7,946 nt of DNA, taken from assembly GCA_945861845.1 (NCBI GenBank), contig CAMAWS010000129.1:1-7946 (forward strand), read 5' to 3'. How positions within the stretch are numbered: position 1 is the stretch's first letter; each line of letters starts with the position of its first letter. Source of the DNA: Candidatus Sulfopaludibacter sp. SbA3 (GTDB taxonomy: Bacteria > Acidobacteriota > Terriglobia > 20CM-2-55-15). A program made the position numbers and the translations under genes. Below the pieces are notes generated by a model. The model saw only the letters and a program-made list of their open reading frames with translations. It had not been told where the DNA came from and did not search any database. Positions 1-7,151 of the stretch are shown piece by piece.

Positions 1-1509
1 GGCGCGACTTACTTCAATTTTGCCTCTCCGAACCTCCCCATCCCGCTTCCAGCACCCAGTTCAGTGAAGCCCCTGGCTGTGGAGCCATTTGATGTACGTT
101 CAGCCTCTCTCTCAGGGTTTGATAAACATCATTTGACCCCGTACATTCAAAACTTCAGTCTTGAAATTCAGCGCGAACTGGCGAACAACCTTACGCTCGA
201 GGCTCGCTATATCGGCAGCAAGGGCACCCACCTGAATGGCGGAATCTCGATTAACGACGTGAACATTTATGAAAATGGAATATTGGACGCATTTAAAATT
301 ACGCGGGCTGGCGGCGATGCGCCCTTATTCGATCGAATTTTGAATGGAACAACGCTCAATGCCGGTACGAACGCGGCTCTGGGACAAGGTGTCGTCAATG
401 GAACAACGCTGACGGGCTCCGCAGCATTCCGCGCAAACTCGATCTTCAAGACCTTTCTTGCCAATGGCAATGTGGCTCAATTCGCCAGCGCCCTGAATTC
501 GTCAACAACGGTCACCGGGAAAGCCGGCGGGCTGCTCGCGAAAAATGGATTTCCAGACAACTTTATTGTGGCCAATCCGCAATATGGGGGCGTGGTCACC
601 GCGTCCAACCCTGGCAGCTCCACGTACCATTCCATGAGCGTGCAGGCGACGAAACGTCTGTCCCATGGTTTCGCACAATCCCTCGCTTACACGTGGAGCC
701 GCGCCCTGGGTGAGAACAGCAGCGACGGCGTTCTGGAGTATTTGAATCCCAGAGATCGCAGCCTCAACAAGAGCCTCCTCTCGTTCCATCGCACACATGA
801 TTTTCGTAGCAACGGGACGTTCGAGTTTCCGTTCGGACCAGGCCGGAAGCTCCTGGGTAGCGCCCCAGGTTTTGTATCGCGATTGGTTGAGCGGTGGCAG
901 TTGGGCGGTATCTTCAGCTGGAGTTCGGGCGCGCCCGTGACGCTTACGGCATCGGATGCGGAGATCACGTGGACGCAATCCTCGCCTACCGTCACTATTC
1001 CCAAGACTGCCAACACACCCGACATTCTTGGATACTTCCCAAAAAGCGCCGGCAAGGTCACCTACACCGGGAGCGGCGCGTATTTTTTCGATGGGTGGAC
1101 CCAGGTCACAGACCCGTCCAGAAGTGGGATAACCGCATTGCAGACGTTACAAGGTTCGTTCAGCGGCAAGGCCCTGGCGGATGCGAATGGAAACATCGTC
1201 CTGGCCAGTCCCTCTCCTGGAAGCGTCGGCACTCTTGGCCGTCAATGGATCGAAGGACCGACCCATGCCAACCTCGATGTGAACCTCGTAAAGCGCATCA
1301 AGATTGGCGAACAGAAGGAGTTTGAAATCCGCCTCGATGCGGTGAACGTCATGAACAATCCCCGGTGGGCATTCGTGGCAGGAGCTACGGATATAAACAA
1401 TGTCAACTTCGGGAAACTGACAGCGGGCGATCCTACCGGAGGAGGCAGCCAGTCTGATAATACGACTGCCAACCGAAAATTCACCTTTAATGCTCGCCTG
1501 AACTTCTAG
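1..1509 (+). CDS. TonB-dependent receptor, Oar-like, C-terminal part (5' partial)
   Basis: The frame is open from the first base of the window, so the true start lies upstream and the GTG at 64 is not the start. About 502 residues are visible. Family features: an early segment with LTPYIQNFSLEIQREL and RYIGSKGTHL, a middle segment with LAYTWSRALGENSSD, DFRSNGTFEFPFGPGRK and the strand pair RWQLGGIFSWSSGAPVTL, and a C-terminal stretch DVNLVKRIKIGEQKEFEIRL then DAVNVMNN. These are typical of the large TonB-dependent receptors of Acidobacteriota that carry an N-terminal carboxypeptidase-regulatory-like domain (Oar type). The protein ends in phenylalanine (FNARLNF), as expected for an outer-membrane beta barrel. 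The plug and N-terminal domain are outside the window. The role would be energised uptake of a large substrate, which the sequence does not identify. The next gene starts 26 nt downstream on the same strand. Confidence 0.9.
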   Translation, partial: GATYFNFASPNLPIPLPAPSSVKPLAVEPFDVRSASLSGFDKHHLTPYIQNFSLEIQRELANNLTLEARYIGSKGTHLNGGISINDVNIYENGILDAFKITRAGGDAPLFDRILNGTTLNAGTNAALGQGVVNGTTLTGSAAFRANSIFKTFLANGNVAQFASALNSSTTVTGKAGGLLAKNGFPDNFIVANPQYGGVVTASNPGSSTYHSMSVQATKRLSHGFAQSLAYTWSRALGENSSDGVLEYLNPRDRSLNKSLLSFHRTHDFRSNGTFEFPFGPGRKLLGSAPGFVSRLVERWQLGGIFSWSSGAPVTLTASDAEITWTQSSPTVTIPKTANTPDILGYFPKSAGKVTYTGSGAYFFDGWTQVTDPSRSGITALQTLQGSFSGKALADANGNIVLASPSPGSVGTLGRQWIEGPTHANLDVNLVKRIKIGEQKEFEIRLDAVNVMNNPRWAFVAGATDINNVNFGKLTAGDPTGGGSQSDNTTANRKFTFNARLNF

Positions 1510-1525
1510 GGAAGAATTTTGGGAC

Positions 1526-1530
1526 GGAGG
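1526..1530 (+). promoter_or_regulatory. Shine-Dalgarno sequence fixing a TTG start
   Basis: GGAGG lies 5 nt upstream of TTG at 1536. This strong site supports TTG as the start of the DUF6152 gene, and the encoded signal peptide begins right there. Confidence 0.75.
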
Positions 1531-1535
1531 AAAAA

Positions 1536-2660
1536 TTGAAGCGTACAGCCTTGGGCATGTGGACACTCGGTCTTGGTTTGGTTCTGATGAACACTCCGGT
1601 GTTCGCGCACCATGAGATCCTGGCAAAATTCGATAGCAACAAACGGTCGACGCTGCGGGGATTTCTCACCGAGATCGACTGGAAGAATCCACATGTGCAC
1701 ATCTTCATCAACGTGCCTGTGGGCAGCTCGACAACGAACTGGGCCATCGAACTCGAAAGCACCGTTGAACTCGAAAGGAACGGCTGGAAACGGGACACAC
1801 TGAAAATTGGCGATGGACTCACGGTCGACGGCATTGCCGCCCGGGACGGAAGCCATCAGGCGTGGGCCAATACGGTTGTCTTGAGCGCGAGCGGCAGGAA
1901 AGTATTCGACACGTCGCGAAAGCAGGCTTCGGCATCCCCAGGCTACAAGGCCGTTCGACCAACTCCGCGATGGCCCGACGGGCACCCGCGATTGGGCCCG
2001 CCGCCGGGTGAGACTGGCTACTGGGGAAGCCCCAGTGCGACTTCACTCGTGCAGACCGGAGCCAACGTTCAGGTTGATGCTTACGGGCTGCTGCGCAACA
2101 TAGCAGACGTGGGCAAGGTCGCGCCTTTTCAGGATTGGGCTCGCGACCTCTACTCATTTCGCCAACGCAATTTCTTGAAAGATGATCCTTCGTTCGTGAC
2201 GTGCCAGCCGCCCGGCGGCCCCCGCCAGTTCCAGCTGCCCAATGGCGTTCAGTTCGCGGAGGACCTGGCACGCCAACGCTATTTAGTCCTGATCGGCGGC
2301 GGCAATCACAACTTCCGCATAATCTATATGGACGGCCGGCCCCAAAAGGGGCAGCTTTCGGGGGATGCTGACAATCCCCTGTACTACGGCCGCGCCGCAG
2401 GTAAATGGGAAGGGGATACGCTGGTTGTCGACCTGAAAAATTTCAACGAACAGTTTTGGTTTTCCAACGGTGGCCTTCCGCACACGAATCAGCTCCACCT
2501 GGTTGAGCGGATCTCGCGCCCCGACTTCAACACCTTGAAGTATGACCTGACCATCGACGATCCGGGTGCATACACAAAAACGTGGTCCACCAGTTGGACG
2601 CTGAAATGGGTTCCGGATGAAGAGTTGTCGTCGTACTACTGCCAGGACAACAGGCCGTGA
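1536..2660 (+). CDS. Exported two-domain protein: DUF6152 plus uncharacterised C-terminal domain
   Basis: 374 residues from a TTG start with a strong Shine-Dalgarno. Residues 1-24 form a signal peptide ending VFA, followed by the paired histidines (HH, 25-26) with which mature DUF6152 proteins usually begin. Residues 25 to about 125 match DUF6152 (TLRGFLTEIDWKNPHVHIFI, then a NWAIELES strand and LKIGDGLTVDG). Residues about 142-374 form a second domain that recurs in the next gene. Its landmarks are PDGHPRLGPPPGETGYW, IIYMDGR (Met265), GKWEGDTLVVD (289-299), PHTNQLHLVERISR (from 315), TIDDPGAYT and YYCQDN near the end (Cys369). The function of either domain is unknown to me. An exported, beta-rich fold is inferred. 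The 3' end lies 20 nt before the paralog, so the two are probably co-transcribed. Confidence 0.85.
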   Translation: MKRTALGMWTLGLGLVLMNTPVFAHHEILAKFDSNKRSTLRGFLTEIDWKNPHVHIFINVPVGSSTTNWAIELESTVELERNGWKRDTLKIGDGLTVDGIAARDGSHQAWANTVVLSASGRKVFDTSRKQASASPGYKAVRPTPRWPDGHPRLGPPPGETGYWGSPSATSLVQTGANVQVDAYGLLRNIADVGKVAPFQDWARDLYSFRQRNFLKDDPSFVTCQPPGGPRQFQLPNGVQFAEDLARQRYLVLIGGGNHNFRIIYMDGRPQKGQLSGDADNPLYYGRAAGKWEGDTLVVDLKNFNEQFWFSNGGLPHTNQLHLVERISRPDFNTLKYDLTIDDPGAYTKTWSTSWTLKWVPDEELSSYYCQDNRP

Positions 2661-2667
2661 TTTCCGC

Positions 2668-2674
2668 GAGGAGG
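2668..2674 (+). promoter_or_regulatory. Shine-Dalgarno sequence deciding an internal ATG start
   Basis: GAGGAGG lies 6 nt upstream of ATG 2681. It selects that ATG over the GTG at 2657, which would overlap the preceding stop codon and lacks such a site. Confidence 0.75.
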
Positions 2675-2680
2675 CCGTAC

Positions 2681-3583
2681 ATGCGTTATCGAGTGGGTGT
2701 GCTTTCAGTGGCTGTGGTTATGCTGTTCTCCATACTTTCCCCGGTTCTGTTTGCGCAGGATGCGGGTCAGATCCGGGGCAGGGGACCGGGAAACGGCCAG
2801 GATGAGCCCCAGGTACGGCGCCCGCAGGCGCCTGCCCTGCCGACTCCGCATGGGCCGGATGGCCGAGTCATCCTGGGTCCGCTCCCAGGACAAACTGGCC
2901 TCTGGAATTCCGTTGACGCCCGGATATCGGTGCCGGACGTTGGAGTGGGTAGAGGTCCTGGCGGTCCCCCGGACGCGCCGAGATACCCGAACCTGAAATA
3001 TAGTGAGGTCCCGTTTCAACCCTGGGCGAAGGCGCTCTTTCATTACCGACTGGACAACGCTTTCGAGCCGCATACACGGTGCAAGCCTTCCTCAGGCCCG
3101 CGGGAAATCATGAGTGCCTATGGGATCGAGTTCGCGGATATCCCCGATCTGAAACGCATCTACATCCTGGACCAGGCTGGCCCCCATAATTGGCGGACTA
3201 TCTATATGGATGGACGGGAGCACCCGAAGAATCTCGTTCCGAGTTACGAGGGCCACTCCACCGGCCGCTGGGACGGAGACACGCTGGTCGTCGACACAAT
3301 TGGCTACATGGAAGGTTTTTGGATGGACAGAGAAGGCTCGCCGCATACCGAACAACTTCACCTGGTTGAGCGTTTCACACGCACCGACATGAACACGTTG
3401 AGATATGTGGTGACGGTTGATGATCCGGGCGCATACACCGCCCCATGGACGGGTGGCTTTTACCTGCGCTGGGCGCCGAGCACGGAGTTGTTTGAATATG
3501 TCTGTCAGGAGAACAATTTTGCACCGGAACTTATGATCGGAGCAGAGGAGTCGGTAAATCGAACCAGCCGAATTGTTCCCTAG
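2681..3583 (+). CDS. Exported uncharacterised protein, paralog of the upstream C-terminal domain
   Basis: 300 residues from ATG 2681. Residues 1-25 are a signal peptide (hydrophobic run ending SPVLFA, cleavage before Gln26), followed by a Gly/Arg/Pro-rich linker. From about residue 54 it aligns along its length with the second domain of the preceding protein: TPHGPDGRVILGPLPGQTG, TIYMDGR (Met176), GRWDGDTLVVDT (195-206), SPHTEQLHLVERFTR, TVDDPGAYT and YVCQEN (Cys275). It lacks the DUF6152 domain and has a C-terminal tail of about 20 residues that the first paralog lacks. The pair look like an old tandem duplication with one member fused to, or stripped of, DUF6152. Proteins of this kind are common in Acidobacteriota and I know of no assigned function. 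The gamma-glutamyltransferase start is 17 nt downstream, so the gene sits inside an operon-like series. Confidence 0.85.
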   Translation: MRYRVGVLSVAVVMLFSILSPVLFAQDAGQIRGRGPGNGQDEPQVRRPQAPALPTPHGPDGRVILGPLPGQTGLWNSVDARISVPDVGVGRGPGGPPDAPRYPNLKYSEVPFQPWAKALFHYRLDNAFEPHTRCKPSSGPREIMSAYGIEFADIPDLKRIYILDQAGPHNWRTIYMDGREHPKNLVPSYEGHSTGRWDGDTLVVDTIGYMEGFWMDREGSPHTEQLHLVERFTRTDMNTLRYVVTVDDPGAYTAPWTGGFYLRWAPSTELFEYVCQENNFAPELMIGAEESVNRTSRIVP

Positions 3584-3588
3584 GTTCT

Positions 3589-3592
3589 GGAG
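3589..3592 (+). promoter_or_regulatory. Shine-Dalgarno sequence for the gamma-glutamyltransferase gene
   Basis: GGAG lies 8 nt upstream of ATG 3601 and favours that start. The alternative ATG at 3658, which would put a cleaner signal peptide at the N-terminus, has no clear site in front of it. Confidence 0.5.
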
Positions 3593-3600
3593 ACTAAGAT

Positions 3601-5559
3601 ATGAAGGAAATCCGGTTGGTTATTTTTCACGTTCACCATCTCTTACAAGCGAACGCTATGATCGGTTTGCGGTGCGTTCTCTTGACGGCATTGTTGGTTG
3701 CCTCTGGAGTATTTGTCGAAGCCCGGCAGGTGCCCGTACAGGATCAGCAACCTGGGAATTCGGCGCTGCGACCCGCTGTGATGGGGCCGACGGGAGGCGT
3801 GTCCACAGGTCACCCGCTGACAACGGCGACCGGACTGGGAATCCTTCTTAAGGGAGGCAACGCCTTCGATGCGGGAGCCGCGTCACTGCTTACGGGCGGA
3901 GTCCTCGAACAGGATCTCTACAGTCTCGGAGGCGAAGCGCTCGTCCTGGTCTATCCGAAAAAAGAGGGAAAGGTCACATCGGTTGTCGGCCAGGGTTGGG
4001 CCCCGGCGGCTGTCAGTGTTGACTGGTACAAGTCGAGAAACAAGACACTCGATGGTGCCGGGCTTGATCCCGCCGTTGTTCCAGGCGCTGTTCATGCGGC
4101 CCTTACCGTGTTGGAACGGTGGGGAACCATGAGCTTTGAAGAGGTCGCGACTCCGGCTATTGAATACGCGGAAAAGGGTTTCCCCCTTCGCCAGAGCACG
4201 GCTCAAGCGATTCAAAACCAACTCGCACTGTTCAACAAGTGGCCTGACAACAAGAAGTACTGGCTGAAGCCCGACGGGTCCCAGTACAAGCCGGGCGAGA
4301 CGATCAAGCTTCCGGCCCTGGCGCGAACCTTGAGGCGAATGGTCGAGGCGGAGCGAGCCTCAAAATCCAAGGGCCGCGCAGCCGGAATCGTTGCGGCCCG
4401 CGACCTCTTTTATAAGGGTGAGATCGCCCGCCAGATGGTGGCCTTCCTCCAGAAGAATGGGGCGCCTTTTGACATCGCCGACTTCGCCGATTTCTACGCC
4501 AGGATCGAAGAGCCGGCTAAGGCAACATATCGCGGATATACCGTCTACAAGCATGGTTTCGGCAGCCAGGGGCCGGTGCTTCTGGAGTCACTGAACATCC
4601 TCGAGAATTTCGATCTGCGGAAGATGGGTTACGGCAGCGCGGACTACCTTCATACCGTTATCGAGGCGATGAAGCTCGCATATGCGGATCGCGACACGTA
4701 CTATGCCGATCCCACATTCGTGAAGGTTCCGGCCGAAGGCTTGCTTTCGAAGGAATATGCGAAAGAGCGCGCGAAGCTCATCGATCCGAAACACGCATCG
4801 AAGTCTTTCATCGCTGGCAACCCTCTGCCCTACGACTCGAAGGTCAAGGAATGGACCTACTGGAAAGCCGATGTCAAGGATGGAACCACCGATCGGGGAC
4901 GCATGGAATCGTCCACCAGCGACAGGCTGGCTTCACTCGGGCTGGATTCCGGCGGTGTCTCCAAAGATACGACCCACATGGCAGTCATTGACAAGGACGG
5001 CAACATCTTTGATGCGACACCAAGCGGTGGATGGATCAATGGTGCAGTGATCCTGGGAGACACGGGAATCGGAATGAGCGTTCGTGGCGAGCAGTTCTGG
5101 TTGGATCCCACACACGCGAATCAGATCCGTCCAAGGTCAAGACCCCGGTACACGCTGACGCCGAGTCTCGTGTTCAAAGGCGGCGTGCCGATGATGGGCC
5201 TCGGTACGCCGGGCGGCGATAACCAGGATCAGACCATCCTGCAGGCATTCCTCAGCATCGTCGACTTCTGGGATGACTGGTACCCGAACCTTCACGCTGC
5301 CCTGGAACGACCTCGCGCTCAGACGCTGCACTTTTACGGTTCGTTCTGGCCGCATACTCCCGGTTTCAACAAGCTGAACGTCGAAGCCACAATCCCTGAT
5401 TCCGTTTACGACGAACTGCGTGCTCGCGGCCACGATGTGAGCCGGCTTCGTCCATTCGGCATGTCGGGGTGTGCAACGGCTGTGATGATCGATCCGGCCA
5501 CGGGAAATCGTTTTGCCGGAGCCGATCCGCGCCGCGACTGCTACGCAGTGGCCTACTGA
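3601..5559 (+). CDS. ggt: Gamma-glutamyltransferase-family enzyme, exported, atypical substrate pocket
   Basis: 652 residues. This N-terminal nucleophile hydrolase family is made as a precursor that cuts itself before a threonine to give two subunits, and acts on gamma-glutamyl compounds such as glutathione, usually in the periplasm. Seen here: a start-of-domain motif GHPLTTATGLGILLKGGNAFD, the processing and nucleophile site TTH at 457-459 followed by MAVIDKDGN, the oxyanion glycines GG at 538-539 (TPGGDNQDQ), and the family C-terminus GADPRRD. A hydrophobic segment starting at Met20 (LLTALLVASGVF) looks like a signal peptide, so ATG 3658 is a possible alternative start, though ATG 3601 has the better ribosome site. 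Residues that bind the gamma-glutamyl group in E. coli appear replaced: the Arg114 position is Gln131, and Ser462-Ser463 is Tyr517-Thr518. Family membership is secure; the substrate is not. It is the last + strand gene of the cluster. Confidence 0.9.
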   Translation: MKEIRLVIFHVHHLLQANAMIGLRCVLLTALLVASGVFVEARQVPVQDQQPGNSALRPAVMGPTGGVSTGHPLTTATGLGILLKGGNAFDAGAASLLTGGVLEQDLYSLGGEALVLVYPKKEGKVTSVVGQGWAPAAVSVDWYKSRNKTLDGAGLDPAVVPGAVHAALTVLERWGTMSFEEVATPAIEYAEKGFPLRQSTAQAIQNQLALFNKWPDNKKYWLKPDGSQYKPGETIKLPALARTLRRMVEAERASKSKGRAAGIVAARDLFYKGEIARQMVAFLQKNGAPFDIADFADFYARIEEPAKATYRGYTVYKHGFGSQGPVLLESLNILENFDLRKMGYGSADYLHTVIEAMKLAYADRDTYYADPTFVKVPAEGLLSKEYAKERAKLIDPKHASKSFIAGNPLPYDSKVKEWTYWKADVKDGTTDRGRMESSTSDRLASLGLDSGGVSKDTTHMAVIDKDGNIFDATPSGGWINGAVILGDTGIGMSVRGEQFWLDPTHANQIRPRSRPRYTLTPSLVFKGGVPMMGLGTPGGDNQDQTILQAFLSIVDFWDDWYPNLHAALERPRAQTLHFYGSFWPHTPGFNKLNVEATIPDSVYDELRARGHDVSRLRPFGMSGCATAVMIDPATGNRFAGADPRRDCYAVAY

Positions 5560-5574
5560 TTAGTCCTTCCATGG

Positions 5575-5823
5575 TCAATGCGCTTGTCGCTGGTGCATAG
5601 TCTGGGAAGCGACCGGAAATATTCGTCCGACCGACACGAATGGTTCGAACTCGTGATTGACGGTCTCGCGAATGTGCTTGGGAATACCAAGATAGGCGCC
5701 GCCGTTGAGTTCGGCGGCGCGATCATCGGCGTTGAAATATCTAGTTCCGAGTTTTGCGAGCGGAAAGGCGGAAGACTTACCGCCGCCGGGAGGACCGGCG
5801 ACCACGATCATTCGCGGTGGCAT
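5575..5823 (-). pseudogene. Zeta-toxin-like kinase, truncated N-terminal fragment
   Basis: 82 residues from ATG at 5823. It has a Walker A loop GPPGGGKS (residues 10-17, Lys16), then FNADDRAAELNGG (about 30-42) and IPKHIRETVNHEFEPFV (to about 63). This order matches the start of the zeta-toxin/AAA-kinase domain, whose members (about 200 residues or more) phosphorylate UDP-N-acetylglucosamine or related substrates. After about residue 63 the expected continuation (a strand with an E-T-T/L-R-type motif carrying substrate-binding residues) is absent in all three frames, and the remaining 19 residues look unrelated. The kinase is therefore probably inactive. The start overlaps the preceding stop by one base (TGATG), showing translational coupling to the upstream small gene. 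Its stop is 15 bp from the convergent gamma-glutamyltransferase stop, with no clear terminator between. Confidence 0.7.
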
Positions 5824-6029
5824 CAGCCGCCAAAGTCACGATCCTGGCCTTCCCGCATATCCGGAGGCAGGTCTTTGCGAATACGGCGACCCTCGGCATC
5901 GACGATGCCAGCTTCCTGCAAGCGTCGCGCAGCGTCCTTCACGTTTTGAACGGCTGCAGGATAATAGGGGTCGGGCTTTCGCTTCTGCTTGCTCTTTGGG
6001 GGACTGGGAAGTGTTTTGAGCTTAGACAT
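5823..6029 (-). CDS. Small basic protein, putative partner (antitoxin-like) of the zeta-like gene
   Basis: 68 residues from an ATG preceded by GAGG about 11 nt upstream. The N-terminus is rich in Lys, Pro and Ser (LPSPPKSKQKRKPDP, from residue 6). A predicted helix follows (VQNVKDAARRLQEAGIVD), then a charged tail RRIRKDLPPDMREGQDRDFG. I recognise no named family. It is called a partner because its stop codon shares a base with the start of the zeta-like kinase, an arrangement typical of toxin-antitoxin operons, and because similar small proteins seem to accompany zeta-like genes in Acidobacteriota (recollection, not checked). The frame is intact, unlike that of the gene it is coupled to. It begins 23 bp after the end of the recombinase remnant on the same strand. 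Confidence 0.6.
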   Translation of the reverse strand: MSKLKTLPSPPKSKQKRKPDPYYPAAVQNVKDAARRLQEAGIVDAEGRRIRKDLPPDMREGQDRDFGG

Positions 6030-6052
6030 TCAGTGTTGCCTCATTGCCAAGA

Positions 6053-6740
6053 TTACCATGTCGCCATGACCTGCTTTTCAAGGATCAATTGCCGCGCTTG
6101 AACGAAGGGTGCGTAATGCTTTTGAACGATGAGCGGAGTGTTTGCCAAAATCGCCGCGACGTTTTCAACGCTCACGCCTTTCTTTAAGAAGTTCGACGGC
6201 CATTGTGACGCGCATGCGATGGGCATGGCCCTTTTCCACTCCGGCGAGCTCGAAGAGCTTTCGCAAGCTGCGTTGCCAGTTACCACGCTCGATTTCGGCA
6301 GGCCTGTACCGCTCCAGAAGAAATAACCGGGGTCAACGAAGGGCACCTGGTTCAACGCTTCGATAACCGCGGGCGGAACGGGAACTAAAACCTGAGTTCC
6401 TGTATTCTGCTTGCGGACGAAGATTCTTCAATCTTTCACCGCCGACCGCTTGAGGGTCACCACATCACGGATTCGCAAGCCGGTGTAGCGAAGGACGAGA
6501 ACGAATGCGCGAAGCCTGTGGTGGTTTCCTTCGCCGTACGCGCCCCGAGTGTCATAAACGTCGCAGGCCCACAGGATCTTTTCCATTTCGGCTTCATCGA
6601 ATGGCTGTTTCTCGCTGGGCTTTACCTTGGGCACTCGGAGATGAATCGCCGGATTCAGTTTGATGTATCCGGAGTCGTGCGAAAACCGGAAGAATGCGCG
6701 TAGTCGTTCGCTCTTTTTCGACGGTGCTAGTGGCGCGTCC
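6053..6740 (-). pseudogene. Tyrosine recombinase/integrase, degraded and N-terminally truncated
   Basis: Three frames together give about 222 residues of a phage-type integrase catalytic region. Read from 6740 downwards: SERLRAFFRFSHDSGYIKLNPA (core-binding end); the box I arginine in LRYTGLRIRDVVTLKRS; an in-frame TGA at 6428-6430 where homologs usually have Gly; RIFVRKQNTGTQVLVPVPPA; a one-base loss near 6284; NWQRSLRKLFELAG and HAHRMRVTMAVELL; a one-base gain near 6180-6186; and GVSVENVAAILANTPLIVQK with the tyrosine in KHYAPF. Full-length relatives have roughly 100 or more further N-terminal residues. That part is missing, and repeat copy A begins just there. Other changes: the usual Lys before Thr-Gly is Asn, and the GH of the LGH box is Ala-Asn. 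It is clearly a non-functional remnant. The frame ends with TAA at 6053-6055. Confidence 0.85.
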
Positions 6741-6842
6741 TTCCGCGCGCCGGCCTGTGGCCGCGCGCTGGTTTACATAACGCCCCTACTATGACACTCT
6801 CACCGCCGCCATAGTCGCCGGCCCCTGCTTGAACGCTTATCC
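6741..6842 (+). repeat. Direct repeat copy A (about 102 bp)
   Basis: This matches 7447-7551 in the same orientation. The first 56 bases agree except for two substitutions and one single-base indel. The remainder is more diverged but keeps GCCATAGT, the GGCCCC run and the end CGCTTATCC. The copy contains a GC-rich hairpin (6745-6768) followed by TGGTTTACATAA and a second dyad ACTATG (6788-6793)/CATAGT (6810-6815). It abuts the truncated recombinase on its left. The 66 bp between it and the DUF2283 stop show nothing I can identify. It does not show the GTTRRRY/RYYYAAC cores of integron attC sites. Confidence 0.85.
6745..6768. other. Hairpin in repeat copy A
   Basis: GCGCG, one bulged C, CGGCC, loop TGT, GGCCG, CGCGC. 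This gives a ten-pair GC stem with a three-base loop. There is no T tract, so it is not a standard terminator. The same hairpin is kept in copy B despite an indel. Confidence 0.75.
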
Positions 6843-6908
6843 GCTTCCATGCGCGAACTCCGCGGCGATTCCGGCCCTCGTTTCCGCCGTTCCGCCCGGG
6901 CGATGCTC

Positions 6909-7151
6909 TCAGGCTGCAGGTGTCCGCTTCAGGCCCTTGAGGGAGCTTAGATTCAGCAATTGAATCTCAATCACGTTTCCACTCACATCCTCACAGAAAA
7001 TGAAGCCTCCCTTTTCGTACGACCGCGCTTCTATGCCCGGGGCTATCTTGATGGACGCAAAATCAGCGTCCGCGTCAACGAACACCTGAGGAAATTCGCT
7101 CGGCTTTACTTTCTTCCTTCGAACCGGACCATGACCGTTACGACGACCCAT
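6909..7151 (-). CDS. DUF2283 family protein (antitoxin-like partner of DUF4258)
   Basis: The core FVDADADFASIKIAPGIEA, then RSYEKGGFIFCEDVSGNVI and EIQLLNLSSL, matches the compact DUF2283 fold of about 50-60 residues. The frame is open with a TGA stop at 6909-6911. The start is uncertain. ATG 7151 gives 80 residues but adds a basic N-terminus (MGRRNGHGPVRRKK) that is really the end of the DUF4258 gene read in another frame, and it would overlap that gene by 46 nt. A GTG at 7085 would give a core-only protein. The codon where a natural start might be expected, just after the DUF4258 stop, reads GTA. The gene follows a DUF4258 gene on the same strand, so a toxin-antitoxin-like pair is inferred. 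The biochemical role of DUF2283 is not established. Confidence 0.6.
   Translation of the reverse strand: MGRRNGHGPVRRKKVKPSEFPQVFVDADADFASIKIAPGIEARSYEKGGFIFCEDVSGNVIEIQLLNLSSLKGLKRTPAA

Noticed and set aside
2657..2680. GTG 2657 as the start of the second paralog
   Set aside because: It overlaps the preceding stop codon, would add eight residues before the signal peptide, and the strong GAGGAGG site points to ATG 2681.
5537..5549. ACTGC-TAC-GCAGT hairpin at the end of the gamma-glutamyltransferase gene as a terminator
   Set aside because: The stem has only five pairs, lies inside the coding sequence and has no T tract after it.
5595..5600. CATAGT near the left limit as a third repeat remnant
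   Set aside because: Only six bases match and the surrounding sequence does not resemble either repeat copy. Chance occurrence is expected at this length.
5578..5949. + strand open frame opposite the zeta-like gene and its partner
   Set aside because: The - strand carries clear family motifs and gene coupling here. The + strand translation has no recognisable domain.
6843..6908. Arginine-rich open frame between repeat copy A and the DUF2283 stop
   Set aside because: It is short, has no start with a ribosome site and no recognisable motif. Such frames are common in GC-rich DNA.
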